This document shows, piece by piece, positions 18,112-25,474 of a stretch of 64,000 nt of DNA; positions within the stretch are counted from its first letter, which is position 1; the number at the start of each line of letters is the position of its first letter. The position numbers and the translations under genes are program-made. Origin of the DNA: Chloracidobacterium sp. (lineage in GTDB: Bacteria > Acidobacteriota > Blastocatellia > Pyrinomonadales > Pyrinomonadaceae); contig JADKKB010000007.1 of NCBI GenBank assembly GCA_016720705.1, positions 248,001 through 312,000 of the forward strand. The letters run 5' to 3'. Below the pieces are notes generated by a model that was given only the letters and a program-made list of their open reading frames with translations, was not told where the DNA came from and searched no databases.

Positions 18112-18114
18112 AAG

Positions 18115-18831
18115 ATGAAGCAGCACTTTCAGGCATTTATTGACGATCTGGTATCGACCCACGGCAGCAACCTGGCCTCGGTCATTCTCTACGGTTCTGC
18201 GGCGGCAGGTGACTTCGTCCCTCGTCAATCGGATTTCAATATTCTTATCGCATTGAAAAAGATCGGTCCCGAGGAACTTCGCAGTGCTCACGGGTGCGTA
18301 CGTGAATGGCGGCGAATGGGAAACCCTGTTCCTGTATATTTCACCGTCTCGGAATTGCAGAACGCGGCGGACGTCTTCCCGATCGAGTTTTACCAGATGA
18401 GTATCGCCCACAAAGTGCTTTATGGTACCGACGTGCTGGCAGGACTTAACATATCTGACAAATTTCTGCGGCATCAGGCCGAGTACGAGCTTCGCTCAAA
18501 ACTCATCCAGCTTCGACGACAGTATATACCAGCGTCGATGTCGGTCGAGGGCCTCACGGCACTAATGGCCGAAAGTCTTTCGAGCTTTGCTGCTCTATTT
18601 CGTGCCGTATTGATCATCAAGGGAGTAAACCCGCCGGTCACAAAACACGAGATCGTTGAAATGACGGCTCAGCACCTCGGCGTAGACATTACGCCGTTTG
18701 AGAAAATATTCAATATCCGTGAAAATAATGCAGCCGGAACATTGAATGAGATTTCTGCAAACGCCCTCTTTGGCGAATATATGGAGCAGATCGAGAAAGT
18801 AATCGACGCAGTGGACGCCGCCGGACAGTGA
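18115..18831 (+). CDS. Nucleotidyltransferase-fold protein with altered DxD
   Basis: A 238-residue soluble protein. The N-terminal 100 residues resemble the Pol-beta/NTP_transf_2 fold: ILYGSAAAGDFVPRQSDFNI, with the GS pair at 27-28. In active members the SDxD motif supplies two metal-binding Asp; here it reads D40-F-N42, so the second Asp is Asn. The C-terminal half is helical (LRSKLIQLRRQYIPASMSVE; ALMAESLSSFAALFRAVLII), like HEPN/substrate-binding helices found next to MNT domains. It sits between the TPM gene (3 bp) and lemA (46 bp). Function unknown; possibly a non-catalytic member. Confidence 0.75.
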   Translation: MKQHFQAFIDDLVSTHGSNLASVILYGSAAAGDFVPRQSDFNILIALKKIGPEELRSAHGCVREWRRMGNPVPVYFTVSELQNAADVFPIEFYQMSIAHKVLYGTDVLAGLNISDKFLRHQAEYELRSKLIQLRRQYIPASMSVEGLTALMAESLSSFAALFRAVLIIKGVNPPVTKHEIVEMTAQHLGVDITPFEKIFNIRENNAAGTLNEISANALFGEYMEQIEKVIDAVDAAGQ

Positions 18832-18877
18832 CAAACCGCGGTTTATTGGCAAATTTATCACTATCAGGAGATCTAAT

Positions 18878-19567
18878 ATGAAAAGAGCGATTTTATTATC
18901 AATAGTTTTGTTTGCGGCATTCGGCCTCAGCGGATGCAGTTACAATGACCTTACGGCTAAGCAGCAGCAGATCAAGGGCAAATGGGCGAACGTCGAAAGT
19001 GCGCTCCAAAGACGTGCTGACCTCATCCCCAATCTAGTCGAAACCGCCAAAATGGCGGGTATTCAAGAGCAGGAAGTATTCGGCCAGATAGCAGATGCCC
19101 GTTCGCGTCTATTGAATGCAACCGGCGCGGCACCGACGACGCCAGGAGGCGACAAAACACCGGAGCAAAAGCAGGCAGTGATCGACGCCAACAACAGTTT
19201 CGGCGGCACTATCGGACGCCTTTTGAGTCTTCAGGAAAACTATCCCGTGTTGCGATCGAACGAAGCATTTATGAAGGTGCAGGATGAGCTTTCGGGTACG
19301 GAAAATCGGATCAACACTGCTCGCTTGGATTTTAACGATGCAGTTACGTCCTATAACACCACTCGCAACTCGTTTCCGGCCGTGCTCACCGCAGGCTTGC
19401 TTGGCTTTAAGGAAGAACCATTTTTCCAAGCTGACCCGGCAGCCAAGACTGCTCCGAGCGTAGGTGATGCTAATTCAATGCGTAAGACGCAACCTGCGGC
19501 ACCCGTTGCTCCACCCGTACCGGCGGCACCGGTAGCACCGGTGAACGCGGCACCGACTAAGCCGTAG
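18878..19567 (+). CDS. LemA family lipoprotein
   Basis: A 229-residue LemA-family protein. The N-terminus has a lipobox (FGLSGCS, Cys at about residue 20), so it is probably a lipoprotein and not the usual single-TM form. The LemA core is clear: KWANVESALQRRADLIPNLV ... LSLQENYPVLRSNEAFMKVQ, then ELSGTENRINTARLDFNDAV and TTRNSFPAVLTAGLLGF. The usual YN motif is kept (AVTSYNTTRNSF). A Pro/Ala-rich tail (APVAPPVPAAPVAPVNAAP) is extra. Third gene of the TPM-nucleotidyltransferase-LemA unit; SD AGGAG precedes the ATG and a strong terminator follows. Confidence 0.93.
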   Translation: MKRAILLSIVLFAAFGLSGCSYNDLTAKQQQIKGKWANVESALQRRADLIPNLVETAKMAGIQEQEVFGQIADARSRLLNATGAAPTTPGGDKTPEQKQAVIDANNSFGGTIGRLLSLQENYPVLRSNEAFMKVQDELSGTENRINTARLDFNDAVTSYNTTRNSFPAVLTAGLLGFKEEPFFQADPAAKTAPSVGDANSMRKTQPAAPVAPPVPAAPVAPVNAAPTKP

Positions 19568-19589
19568 TTGACTTGTGCTCAGATCAAGA

Positions 19590-19638
19590 AAGGACACGAA
19601 ACAGATCGGGATCATCCCACCTTGTTTCGTGTCCTTTT
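19590..19638 (+). terminator. Terminator after lemA
   Basis: GGACACGAAACA (19592-19603) pairs perfectly with TGTTTCGTGTCC (19623-19634) around an 18-nt loop, followed by TTTT. The flanking A-run allows it to work in both directions, separating lemA from the convergent microcompartment operon. Confidence 0.85.
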
Positions 19639-19659
19639 AATTAGTTTTGACGTGACCGG

Positions 19660-19989
19660 CTAAAATCCTCTTGAATTACACATCGAGCAATGATCGCAGG
19701 GCTTGTTTCCGGGTTCAAAACCGCAAGTCGCCCCGTCTGGTTCATTTGCGAATACAGTATCCGCCAACGCTTCGAGCATTTTGAGTTTTTGCAGGCTTGG
19801 GTGCTTCTGGGCAGAAAGTAACGATCGTCGTTGGTCGTTCGAATGTGAAGACTCCAGTGCGTCGAGGCGTCCGTTTATCGTATCGAGTAATGTTCTGATC
19901 GCTGCGAGGTCGCTCGGATTCGAGTCGGCAGTGATAAGTTGGGCGATCTGTGAAGCCAGGTCTTTGATATTGCCGCTTTCCATTTCCAA
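19660..19989 (-). CDS. BMC-locus small protein with C-terminal Cys cluster
   Basis: A 109-residue protein that I do not recognise, last gene of the microcompartment operon, starting 2 bp after the third BMC-P stop. The N-terminus (residues 5-20, GNIKDLASQIAQLITA) would make an amphipathic helix with I/L on one face, like known encapsulation peptides, followed by DSNPSD. The middle is helical (AAIRTLLDTINGRLDALES; LQKLKMLEALADTVFA). The C-terminus has five Cys in 14 residues (TCGFEPGNKPCDHCSMCNS) and one His, a likely Zn or Fe-S site. Together these suggest a lumen protein or shell adaptor; this is inference. A start at the inner ATG two codons later is also possible. Confidence 0.75.
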   Translation of the reverse strand: MEMESGNIKDLASQIAQLITADSNPSDLAAIRTLLDTINGRLDALESSHSNDQRRSLLSAQKHPSLQKLKMLEALADTVFANEPDGATCGFEPGNKPCDHCSMCNSRGF

Positions 19990-19991
19990 AA

Positions 19992-20279
19992 CTATTTAGT
20001 AACTCCCGGCAAAAGATCAATGTAGTCCACAACCCCAACTATCGCCGAATCAATTGCGGCACCGGCCTGGCCCGTGGACGCGGTCGATGCTCCCCAACCT
20101 TCCTGAACGATTATTACCGTGTCACCCTCGCCGGCATTGACAGAGTCCAGAGCGATGCAAGTGTACTCCATATCTTCGCCCTCCGGAGTGATCTGGCGGC
20201 AAAGCATTATACGCGTGCCCTCGTAACGCTGATTTTTCTGCGTTGCGACGACGTTGCCGATAACCCTTGCCAAAAGCAT
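19992..20279 (-). CDS. BMC-P pentameric shell vertex protein (EutN/CcmL), copy 3
   Basis: A 95-residue EutN/CcmL-family protein; pentamers of this family cap the vertices of icosahedral microcompartments. The N-terminal MLLARVIGNVVATQKNQRYE and the C-terminal AAIDSAIVGVVDYIDL are the family hallmarks. It has a longer middle loop (EEGWGASTAS-like, QEGWGASTASTGQAG) than the other two copies. It begins 9 bp after the previous BMC-P stop. The three copies differ from each other over most of their length, so they are old duplicates and probably not redundant. Confidence 0.95.
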   Translation of the reverse strand: MLLARVIGNVVATQKNQRYEGTRIMLCRQITPEGEDMEYTCIALDSVNAGEGDTVIIVQEGWGASTASTGQAGAAIDSAIVGVVDYIDLLPGVTK

Positions 20280-20288
20280 TTAATTTAT

Positions 20289-20564
20289 CTATCCCTGAAA
20301 AACGTGGGCCTCAGAATCGATGATCCCGACGATCGTACAGTCAGTCGGCGTCTCGTCGCGTTTGAATGGAAACGAAGCCTCTTTTCCGCGACACCAAAAG
20401 ACCAACTCACCCGTACCGGCACCGACGGCATCAAGTGCGATCATCGGCGAACCCTTTGGGTTGAGATCCGCATCCAGCGTCTGCACGATCAGCATCTTTC
20501 GGCCCTCGAGCGTCTGATTTTTGACAGACGAGACAACGGTTCCGATTACACGAGCGATCTGCAT
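20289..20564 (-). CDS. BMC-P pentameric shell vertex protein (EutN/CcmL), copy 2
   Basis: A 91-residue EutN/CcmL protein: MQIARVIGTVVSSVKNQTLE at the start, the central MIALDAVGAGTGELVFWCRG and the end CTIVGIIDSEAHVF. The sole Cys pair (VFWCRG and TDCTIVG) and a Lys/Arg-rich loop (FPFKRDETP) set it apart from its neighbours. Spacing is 27 bp to copy 1 upstream and 9 bp to copy 3 downstream. Confidence 0.95.
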   Translation of the reverse strand: MQIARVIGTVVSSVKNQTLEGRKMLIVQTLDADLNPKGSPMIALDAVGAGTGELVFWCRGKEASFPFKRDETPTDCTIVGIIDSEAHVFQG

Positions 20565-20591
20565 TTAAGTATTAACGAGGAATCTGTAGAA

Positions 20592-20870
20592 TTACTTCCC
20601 GGCGGCGGTAAAATCGATCTCATCGATCACGCCGATGATGGCCGCATCGACCGGACAATCTTTGTTGCCCTCAGCGAGTCTCGCCGATGAACCGGAAACC
20701 ACCATCACCTTTTCGTGGTAACCCGCACCGACAGTATCGACCGCCACCGTGTAGCCGCTCTGATCCGAGCCATCCAAATTGATGGGCTTAACAATGAGCA
20801 ATTTCTTGCCCAATAGCCGTTCATCTTTCTGTGTGGACACAACAGTGCCTAAAATGCGTGCGATTATCAT
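20592..20870 (-). CDS. BMC-P pentameric shell vertex protein (EutN/CcmL), copy 1
   Basis: A 92-residue EutN/CcmL protein: MIIARILGTVVSTQKDERLL, then YTVAVDTVGAGYHEKVMVVS and VDAAIIGVIDEIDF. The first of three consecutive vertex-protein genes, 57 bp after the BMC-H gene. Class II aldolase microcompartments of the Planctomycetes-Verrucomicrobia (PVM) type are known to carry three BMC-P genes, so the set here is consistent with that class. Confidence 0.95.
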   Translation of the reverse strand: MIIARILGTVVSTQKDERLLGKKLLIVKPINLDGSDQSGYTVAVDTVGAGYHEKVMVVSGSSARLAEGNKDCPVDAAIIGVIDEIDFTAAGK

Positions 20871-20927
20871 TTGTGCGTTGCTGGTTGCCCGCAGTTGCGA
20901 TAGATTTCACCGTCGAACCGCAATCAA

Positions 20928-21206
20928 TTACTTTTTGACGATCGGTAAAGTTTCGTCGACGCTTGCGTGCGGACGCGGGATAACGTGAACGCTCACAAGT
21001 TCACCGACGCGTCTGGCGGCTGCCGCCCCGGCATCAGTTGCCGCTTTTACAGCGGCGACATCTCCGCGGACGATCGCAGTGACAAATCCGGCTCCGATCT
21101 TTTCGTATCCGACGAGCTGTACGTTGGCAGCTTTGACCATTGCGTCGGCCGCTTCGATCATTGCCACGAGGCCCTTACATTCAACCATTCCCAATGCTTC
21201 TTGCAT
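20928..21206 (-). CDS. BMC-H hexameric shell protein (PduA/EutM/CcmK family)
   Basis: A 92-residue single-BMC-domain protein, the main facet tile of a microcompartment shell. It follows the canonical pattern: MQEALGMVECKGLVAMIEAA at the N-terminus, the pore loop KIGAGFVTAIVRGD (residues 36-49; GAG lines the pore where PduA has GSG), AAVKAATDAGAAAARRVGEL, and the VIPRPHASV signature. A small polar or neutral pore would suit a small metabolite. It lies 48 bp downstream of the aldolase gene and 57 bp upstream of the first BMC-P. No BMC-T gene is visible in the window. Confidence 0.97.
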   Translation of the reverse strand: MQEALGMVECKGLVAMIEAADAMVKAANVQLVGYEKIGAGFVTAIVRGDVAAVKAATDAGAAAARRVGELVSVHVIPRPHASVDETLPIVKK

Positions 21207-21254
21207 TTAGTTTTGCTCCTAAAATTACTTGTAGAACTCTACGTTTTGTTAAGT

Positions 21255-22055
21255 CTAACTCAAGTTGGCCGCTTGGCTCAAAAGCTCTATCAATTCTTCT
21301 CGCGTCAGCGACACTTTCGCACCATTTCCGCCTGTCTCTACGTTCGGCTCACTCTTAGAACCGCACACGATCCCATTGTCATGTAGATACCCGCACGACT
21401 GACATCGTGCGGCATCGGTCAGGTATCCGGCTTTCTCTCGGATGTTAATAAGCTTTTCGATAGCGTCGGCCGGCAGATCGACGGCGCCCCCGAGTGTTTT
21501 GGCGAGTATCGCGATCTTGGCCGTGTGTTCGAGAGTCTCCAGGCGGTCAAACGCCTGCCAGAGGTCTTCGCCGTATGCGACCGCACCGTGGTTTGCCATC
21601 AGAAGTGCATTGTGGTGTTCGACATACGGTTTCATAGCCTCGGTCAACTCATTTGTGGACGGTGTACCGTAATCGGTCAAGGGCACACAACCGAGAGTCA
21701 GTATGACTTCCGAAAGAATCGGCTTGTCGATCGCAAGGCCCGCGACGGCAAAGGCGGTTCCGTGCGGCGGATGAGCGTGACATACGGCTTTTATATCCGG
21801 ACGCATCTTGTAGATCAGCAGGTGCATCGCGAGTTCCGAGGATGCCTTTTTGTCAGTCAGCGGCTTGCCGTCCATATCGGTCAGAGCCAGACAATCCTCC
21901 GTCATTCGTCCTTTGCACGTCATCGTCGGAGTCGCAAGTACCGTATCGTTATCAAGCCGAAAACTTACGTTGCCGTCCGAGGACACAACGTAGCTTCGTT
22001 CGTAAAGTAATTTGCCGATCTCAACGATCAGTTTTCTAGCCTGAGATTCGTCCAT
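21255..22055 (-). CDS. Class II aldolase (fuculose/rhamnulose-phosphate type), BMC-linked
   Basis: Zn-dependent class II aldolase of the AraD/FucA family; relatives split fuculose- or rhamnulose-1-phosphate to DHAP and lactaldehyde. The motifs SSDGNVSFRL, the ASSELAMHLLIY segment with the catalytic Glu, HAHPPHGTAFA and LMANHGAVAYG give the acid and Zn-His set. Beyond the catalytic core (after about residue 205) is an extension: a Cys motif CQSCGYLHDNGIVCGSK, a flexible linker (SEPNVETGGNGAK) and a terminal amphipathic helix SLTREELIELLSQAANLS, the layout of a C-terminal encapsulation peptide. I chose ATG 22055; an in-frame GTG five codons upstream (22070) is possible. Substrate is inferred from family. 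Confidence 0.9.
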   Translation of the reverse strand: MDESQARKLIVEIGKLLYERSYVVSSDGNVSFRLDNDTVLATPTMTCKGRMTEDCLALTDMDGKPLTDKKASSELAMHLLIYKMRPDIKAVCHAHPPHGTAFAVAGLAIDKPILSEVILTLGCVPLTDYGTPSTNELTEAMKPYVEHHNALLMANHGAVAYGEDLWQAFDRLETLEHTAKIAILAKTLGGAVDLPADAIEKLINIREKAGYLTDAARCQSCGYLHDNGIVCGSKSEPNVETGGNGAKVSLTREELIELLSQAANLS

Positions 22056-22125
22056 AAACAAGGAATCCACAGATTAACATAACAACTCGGTGCCAGTTAA
22101 CCTGTGGAATCGAATATCGAAAATT

Positions 22126-22443
22126 CTAACGGTGAACGTGATGTGTCGCCGGCGGGGGAACGTGGCCGAGTGGCAACTCTTCCATACTCCTCAAATCCGC
22201 ATCCGTTGAAACTGCCGGCAGATCTTGCTGAAGTTCTCGGATCTGGCTCTTCAATTCAAAGTTCTCCTGCCGAAGTTGCTCCATTTCGACACGTATCTGG
22301 CGTTTATATTCCCGATTCATTCCCCTATGGCGGTTGCCGAATCGTCCGCCGCCGATAGTTACGAAAAAGCTCGCAATAAACAGCCCCAACGAGAAAGCCC
22401 CGATGAACGGCACAATACGTTTAATAAATCCCTTCGTGTCCAT
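22126..22443 (-). CDS. Small membrane-anchored coiled-coil protein
   Basis: A 105-residue protein with one N-terminal membrane helix (IVPFIGAFSLGLFIASFFV), a basic Gly/Arg patch (GGGRFGNRHRGMNREYKRQ), a coiled coil of about 30 residues (VEMEQLRQENFELKSQIREL) and a short His-rich end (PPPATHHVHR). I do not recognise it. It lies 70 bp upstream of the aldolase start on the same strand, so it could be transcribed with the microcompartment genes, but nothing links it to them functionally. Confidence 0.6.
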   Translation of the reverse strand: MDTKGFIKRIVPFIGAFSLGLFIASFFVTIGGGRFGNRHRGMNREYKRQIRVEMEQLRQENFELKSQIRELQQDLPAVSTDADLRSMEELPLGHVPPPATHHVHR

Positions 22444-22971
22444 TTAATTAAAACCTCAATACTACTATTCGATCACTATAAAGGAAATACGTCGGCATCA
22501 CCCGATCGGATTCAAAAAAAGACGGTTAACACACAACCGTGGCGGATACCGTAAAACACCAAAGCTATTCAATGGACGACATCCGCTACATCTATCATAT
22601 AACTTCGAACGGCTCGTGAAAAGCCTTTTTCATCGCGCACCTAAATTTCACCAAAATTCTTCCTGATCTTGACCCGTGAGTGGTAAGGATCGGCACTACG
22701 GTAAAGTTCAAGGTTGCAAAATCATTTGTCGTAGTTAAATGACGCCCAAGTCTACAAACGCACCAATAATCACGACGCGTTGCTCACGATCAAGACTCGG
22801 AATAATAGTAAGATGATAGCGGAGCGACAATACGTTGTATCAAAGAAGACGAGTCGTACAAGGCCGAGGACTCATCGACGGGTAGACCGATCAAACTCGA
22901 AAAACGCTAACTGCATCGTTGCCGATACCGATATTTTGATCTAAACTCAGCGTTTTACCGAGCAATACACA
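22444..22971. other. 528-bp gap upstream of ruvA, no intact gene
   Basis: No gene of normal structure is found. On the minus strand a broken reading frame at about 22,735-22,830 gives YNVLSLRYHLTIIPSLDREQ followed by RVVIIGAFVDLGVI and a stop, and a frame-shifted continuation (about 22,600-22,735) stays open for some 45 codons. The first piece has the strand-turn-strand look of RelE/ParE toxins, but the match is too weak to name. It looks like decayed coding sequence plus the ruvA promoter region. Confidence 0.3.
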
Positions 22972-23583
22972 ATGATCGCTTACCTGTCCGGCAAACTCTT
23001 AGAAAAGCACGCTAATACTGTGATCATCGACGTCGGCGGCGTCGGGTACGAGGTCTCGATCCCGTTGTCCACCTTTTACGAGTTGGGTGATATCGGTACC
23101 GAAATTAGTTTGCGGATCTTTACACACGTCCGCGAAGACGCCATTCAGCTATTTGGGTTTAAGACGCTGCGCGAACGTGACCTTTACCTTCGTCTGATTT
23201 CAGTTCAAGGGATCGGTGCAAAATCAGGTATTACGATGCTGTCGGGAATGAGTGCGGACGAGATCATTCTGGCTCTTCGCACCGACGATCTGGCACGTCT
23301 GACATCGATCCCGGGAGTTGGACGCAAAACCGCCGAACGGCTTGTGATCGAACTCCGCGACAAGGTCGGCGAACTTGTGCAGGGCGGTAACTCTGCTTTG
23401 GATAACGTCAGCGGAGCTCAAATTCCGGCCGACGATATATTCGAGGACGCTGTCTCAGCACTCACCAACCTGGGGTATCAAAGGCCTTTGGCAGAAAAGT
23501 CTCTCAAACAAGCGGCACAGGAAGGCGTCGAAATGTCGGTTCAAAAACTGCTTCGTCGCGGCCTGCAAATTTTGGCAAAATAG
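22972..23583 (+). CDS. ruvA: Holliday junction branch migration subunit RuvA
   Basis: RuvA binds four-way junctions and loads the RuvB motor. 203 residues, normal length. The N-terminal OB fold (MIAYLSGKLLEKHANTVIID; VGYEVSIPLSTF), two helix-hairpin-helix motifs (VQGIGAKSGITML near residue 80; IPGVGRKTAERLV near residue 115) and the C-terminal RuvB-binding three-helix domain (EDAVSALTNLGYQRPLAEKS) are all present. ruvB lies 770 bp downstream, with a CPBP-family gene between. Confidence 0.96.
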   Translation: MIAYLSGKLLEKHANTVIIDVGGVGYEVSIPLSTFYELGDIGTEISLRIFTHVREDAIQLFGFKTLRERDLYLRLISVQGIGAKSGITMLSGMSADEIILALRTDDLARLTSIPGVGRKTAERLVIELRDKVGELVQGGNSALDNVSGAQIPADDIFEDAVSALTNLGYQRPLAEKSLKQAAQEGVEMSVQKLLRRGLQILAK

Positions 23584-23593
23584 ACGCCCTCAA

Positions 23594-24355
23594 ATGCTCG
23601 AGATCGCCCGACATCTACGCAACGACCTTGCTCGCCTTGACCACAAAGCACTTTTTGCACTGGTTTATGCCGCCATCGGGTTGACCTGTATCACATATTT
23701 CAAAAATCCCGACTACCTCGCAGCGATACTTGCGAATACGCGGTTTGCCGCGATTGGAGATGAGGCTGCACGTCCGACCGCCAACAATTTATACAGTCTG
23801 ATCTGGTGGGTAGCGGTTTCGATGACCTTCTACTTTGTTATTCCCGTATTGTTCGTAAAATTCGTACAAAAGCGGAATTTGAGTGACATTGGGATCGCAT
23901 TTGCCATCGAGAAAGGCTTCTTGAAACTACTTTTCTTTTGCATCGCTGTTATGTTGCCGATAGTTTACTGGATGTCGCTGACATCTAGTTTTTCGGGTAA
24001 ATATCCCTTTCTTAAGGTCTATAACGGTGATCCATACCTTGGTTCGACACTGATCATCTGGGAACTCGTATATTTCCTGCAGTTTTTCGGACTGGAATTT
24101 TTCTTCAGGGGTTTTCTGGTTCATAGCCTAAAACCTTCGCTTGGTTTTTATTCGATCCTCGTGATGACAGTGCCGTACTGTATGATCCACTTTCAAAAAC
24201 CGATGCCCGAGGCGTTTGCTGCCATTTTCGCCGGCATCTTTTTAGGATGGATCAGTTACAAGAACGGTACGATCTGGCTCGGGTTAGTACTTCACTGCAC
24301 CGTTGCCTTCTCGATGGATATTTTGGCTTTGTACGCTAAAGGGCTATTATTTTGA
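23594..24355 (+). CDS. CPBP-family intramembrane metalloprotease
   Basis: A 253-residue polytopic protein of the CPBP (CAAX protease/bacteriocin-processing, Abi) family, with about seven membrane helices. I start it at ATG 23594, 10 bp after ruvA; upstream codons in frame overlap ruvA. Motif 1 is GLEFFFRGFLVHS (E-F-F-F-R rather than the usual EExxxR), motif 2 is CMIHFQKPMPEAF (His), and motif 3 is GLVLHCTVAFSMD (His). The single Glu in motif 1 may still serve. It sits inside the ruvA-ruvB operon and its stop overlaps the ruvB TTG start. Substrate unknown. Confidence 0.88.
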   Translation: MLEIARHLRNDLARLDHKALFALVYAAIGLTCITYFKNPDYLAAILANTRFAAIGDEAARPTANNLYSLIWWVAVSMTFYFVIPVLFVKFVQKRNLSDIGIAFAIEKGFLKLLFFCIAVMLPIVYWMSLTSSFSGKYPFLKVYNGDPYLGSTLIIWELVYFLQFFGLEFFFRGFLVHSLKPSLGFYSILVMTVPYCMIHFQKPMPEAFAAIFAGIFLGWISYKNGTIWLGLVLHCTVAFSMDILALYAKGLLF

Positions 24356-25398
24356 AAGTGGATACACCTGAGGCAATAGACCTTCGCAATACCGGCTCAG
24401 ACGAGGAGACTCAGTTTGACACATCACTGCGCCCGACGCAGTTGGGTGACTACATCGGACAAAAGAAGGTAAAAGAAAACCTTCGGGTGTTTATGAAAGC
24501 AGCCTTGAAACGCCGCGAAGCACTCGACCACATTCTGCTCTCCGGCCCGCCCGGACTCGGCAAAACCACTCTATCAAATATTGTCGCGAACGAAATGGGC
24601 GCGGCGCTCAAATCAACATCCGGCCCGATCATTGAAAAGGCAGGTGACCTGGCGGCGATCCTGACAAATCTGGACGAGGGCGATGTGCTATTCATCGACG
24701 AGATTCACCGCCTAAATCCTGCGATCGAGGAGATACTGTATCCCTCGATGGAGGATTACAGCCTCGATATTATGATCGGTCAAGGCACCGCCGCCCGCTC
24801 GATCAAACTCGAATTGCCGAAATTCACTTTGATCGGTGCGACCACACGACCGGGAATGTTGACGGCCCCGCTTCGGGGGCGATTTGGCATTGTCTTTCAT
24901 CTTGATTTCTACGGCACCGAAGACCTGCAAACCATCTGCGAACGCTCAGCCGGAATTTTGAACGTCGAGATCGACGCGAGTGGATCGCTCGAGATAGCCC
25001 GCCGCGGGCGTGGAACGCCGAGGATCGTCAATCGTCTACTCCGGCGTGTTCGCGACTTTGCCGAGGTCGATCACGACGGTCGGATCAACGAGCACGTCGC
25101 CGGCGACGCTCTCGACCGAATGGAGGTCGACAGCTTTGGACTTGATGAGATCGACGCCAAATTGCTAAAGACCATCATTGAGAAGTTTGACGGCGGCCCG
25201 GTTGGCCTGAGCACGATCTCGGCCGCCATTCACGAAGAAAAAGAGTCGATCGAGGAGATCATCGAACCATATCTGCTCCAGATCGGTTTTCTGAATCGCA
25301 CTCCGAGAGGTCGAACTGTCACCCGACGAGCCTACGAACATTTCCGAATTCCCCCGCCGCCGTCGGCGGGCATTGCTGCCGGATTGTTTGACGAATGA
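24352..25398 (+). CDS. ruvB: Holliday junction branch migration ATPase RuvB
   Basis: AAA+ motor of the RuvABC resolvasome. 348 residues from TTG 24352, which overlaps the CPBP stop (TTGA); GTG 24358 is the alternative. Walker A GPPGLGKTTLSN is near residue 65, Walker B LFIDEIHRL near 115, sensor 1 TLIGATTRPGML and the arginine finger APLRGRFGI near 170; the C-terminal winged-helix domain ends RTPRGRTVTRRAYEHF. All parts are intact. Confidence 0.97.
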   Translation: MKVDTPEAIDLRNTGSDEETQFDTSLRPTQLGDYIGQKKVKENLRVFMKAALKRREALDHILLSGPPGLGKTTLSNIVANEMGAALKSTSGPIIEKAGDLAAILTNLDEGDVLFIDEIHRLNPAIEEILYPSMEDYSLDIMIGQGTAARSIKLELPKFTLIGATTRPGMLTAPLRGRFGIVFHLDFYGTEDLQTICERSAGILNVEIDASGSLEIARRGRGTPRIVNRLLRRVRDFAEVDHDGRINEHVAGDALDRMEVDSFGLDEIDAKLLKTIIEKFDGGPVGLSTISAAIHEEKESIEEIIEPYLLQIGFLNRTPRGRTVTRRAYEHFRIPPPPSAGIAAGLFDE

Positions 25399-25474
25399 TC
25401 ATTTGCCCATATTTCTAAACTTCGACGGATCAAATATTGCCGATATAGATCGATTACGCGATAATTAGGTCATT

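Noticed and set aside
22104..22554. Plus-strand frames over the small coiled-coil gene
   Set aside because: They are antisense to a gene with a clear membrane helix and coiled coil; no start signal.
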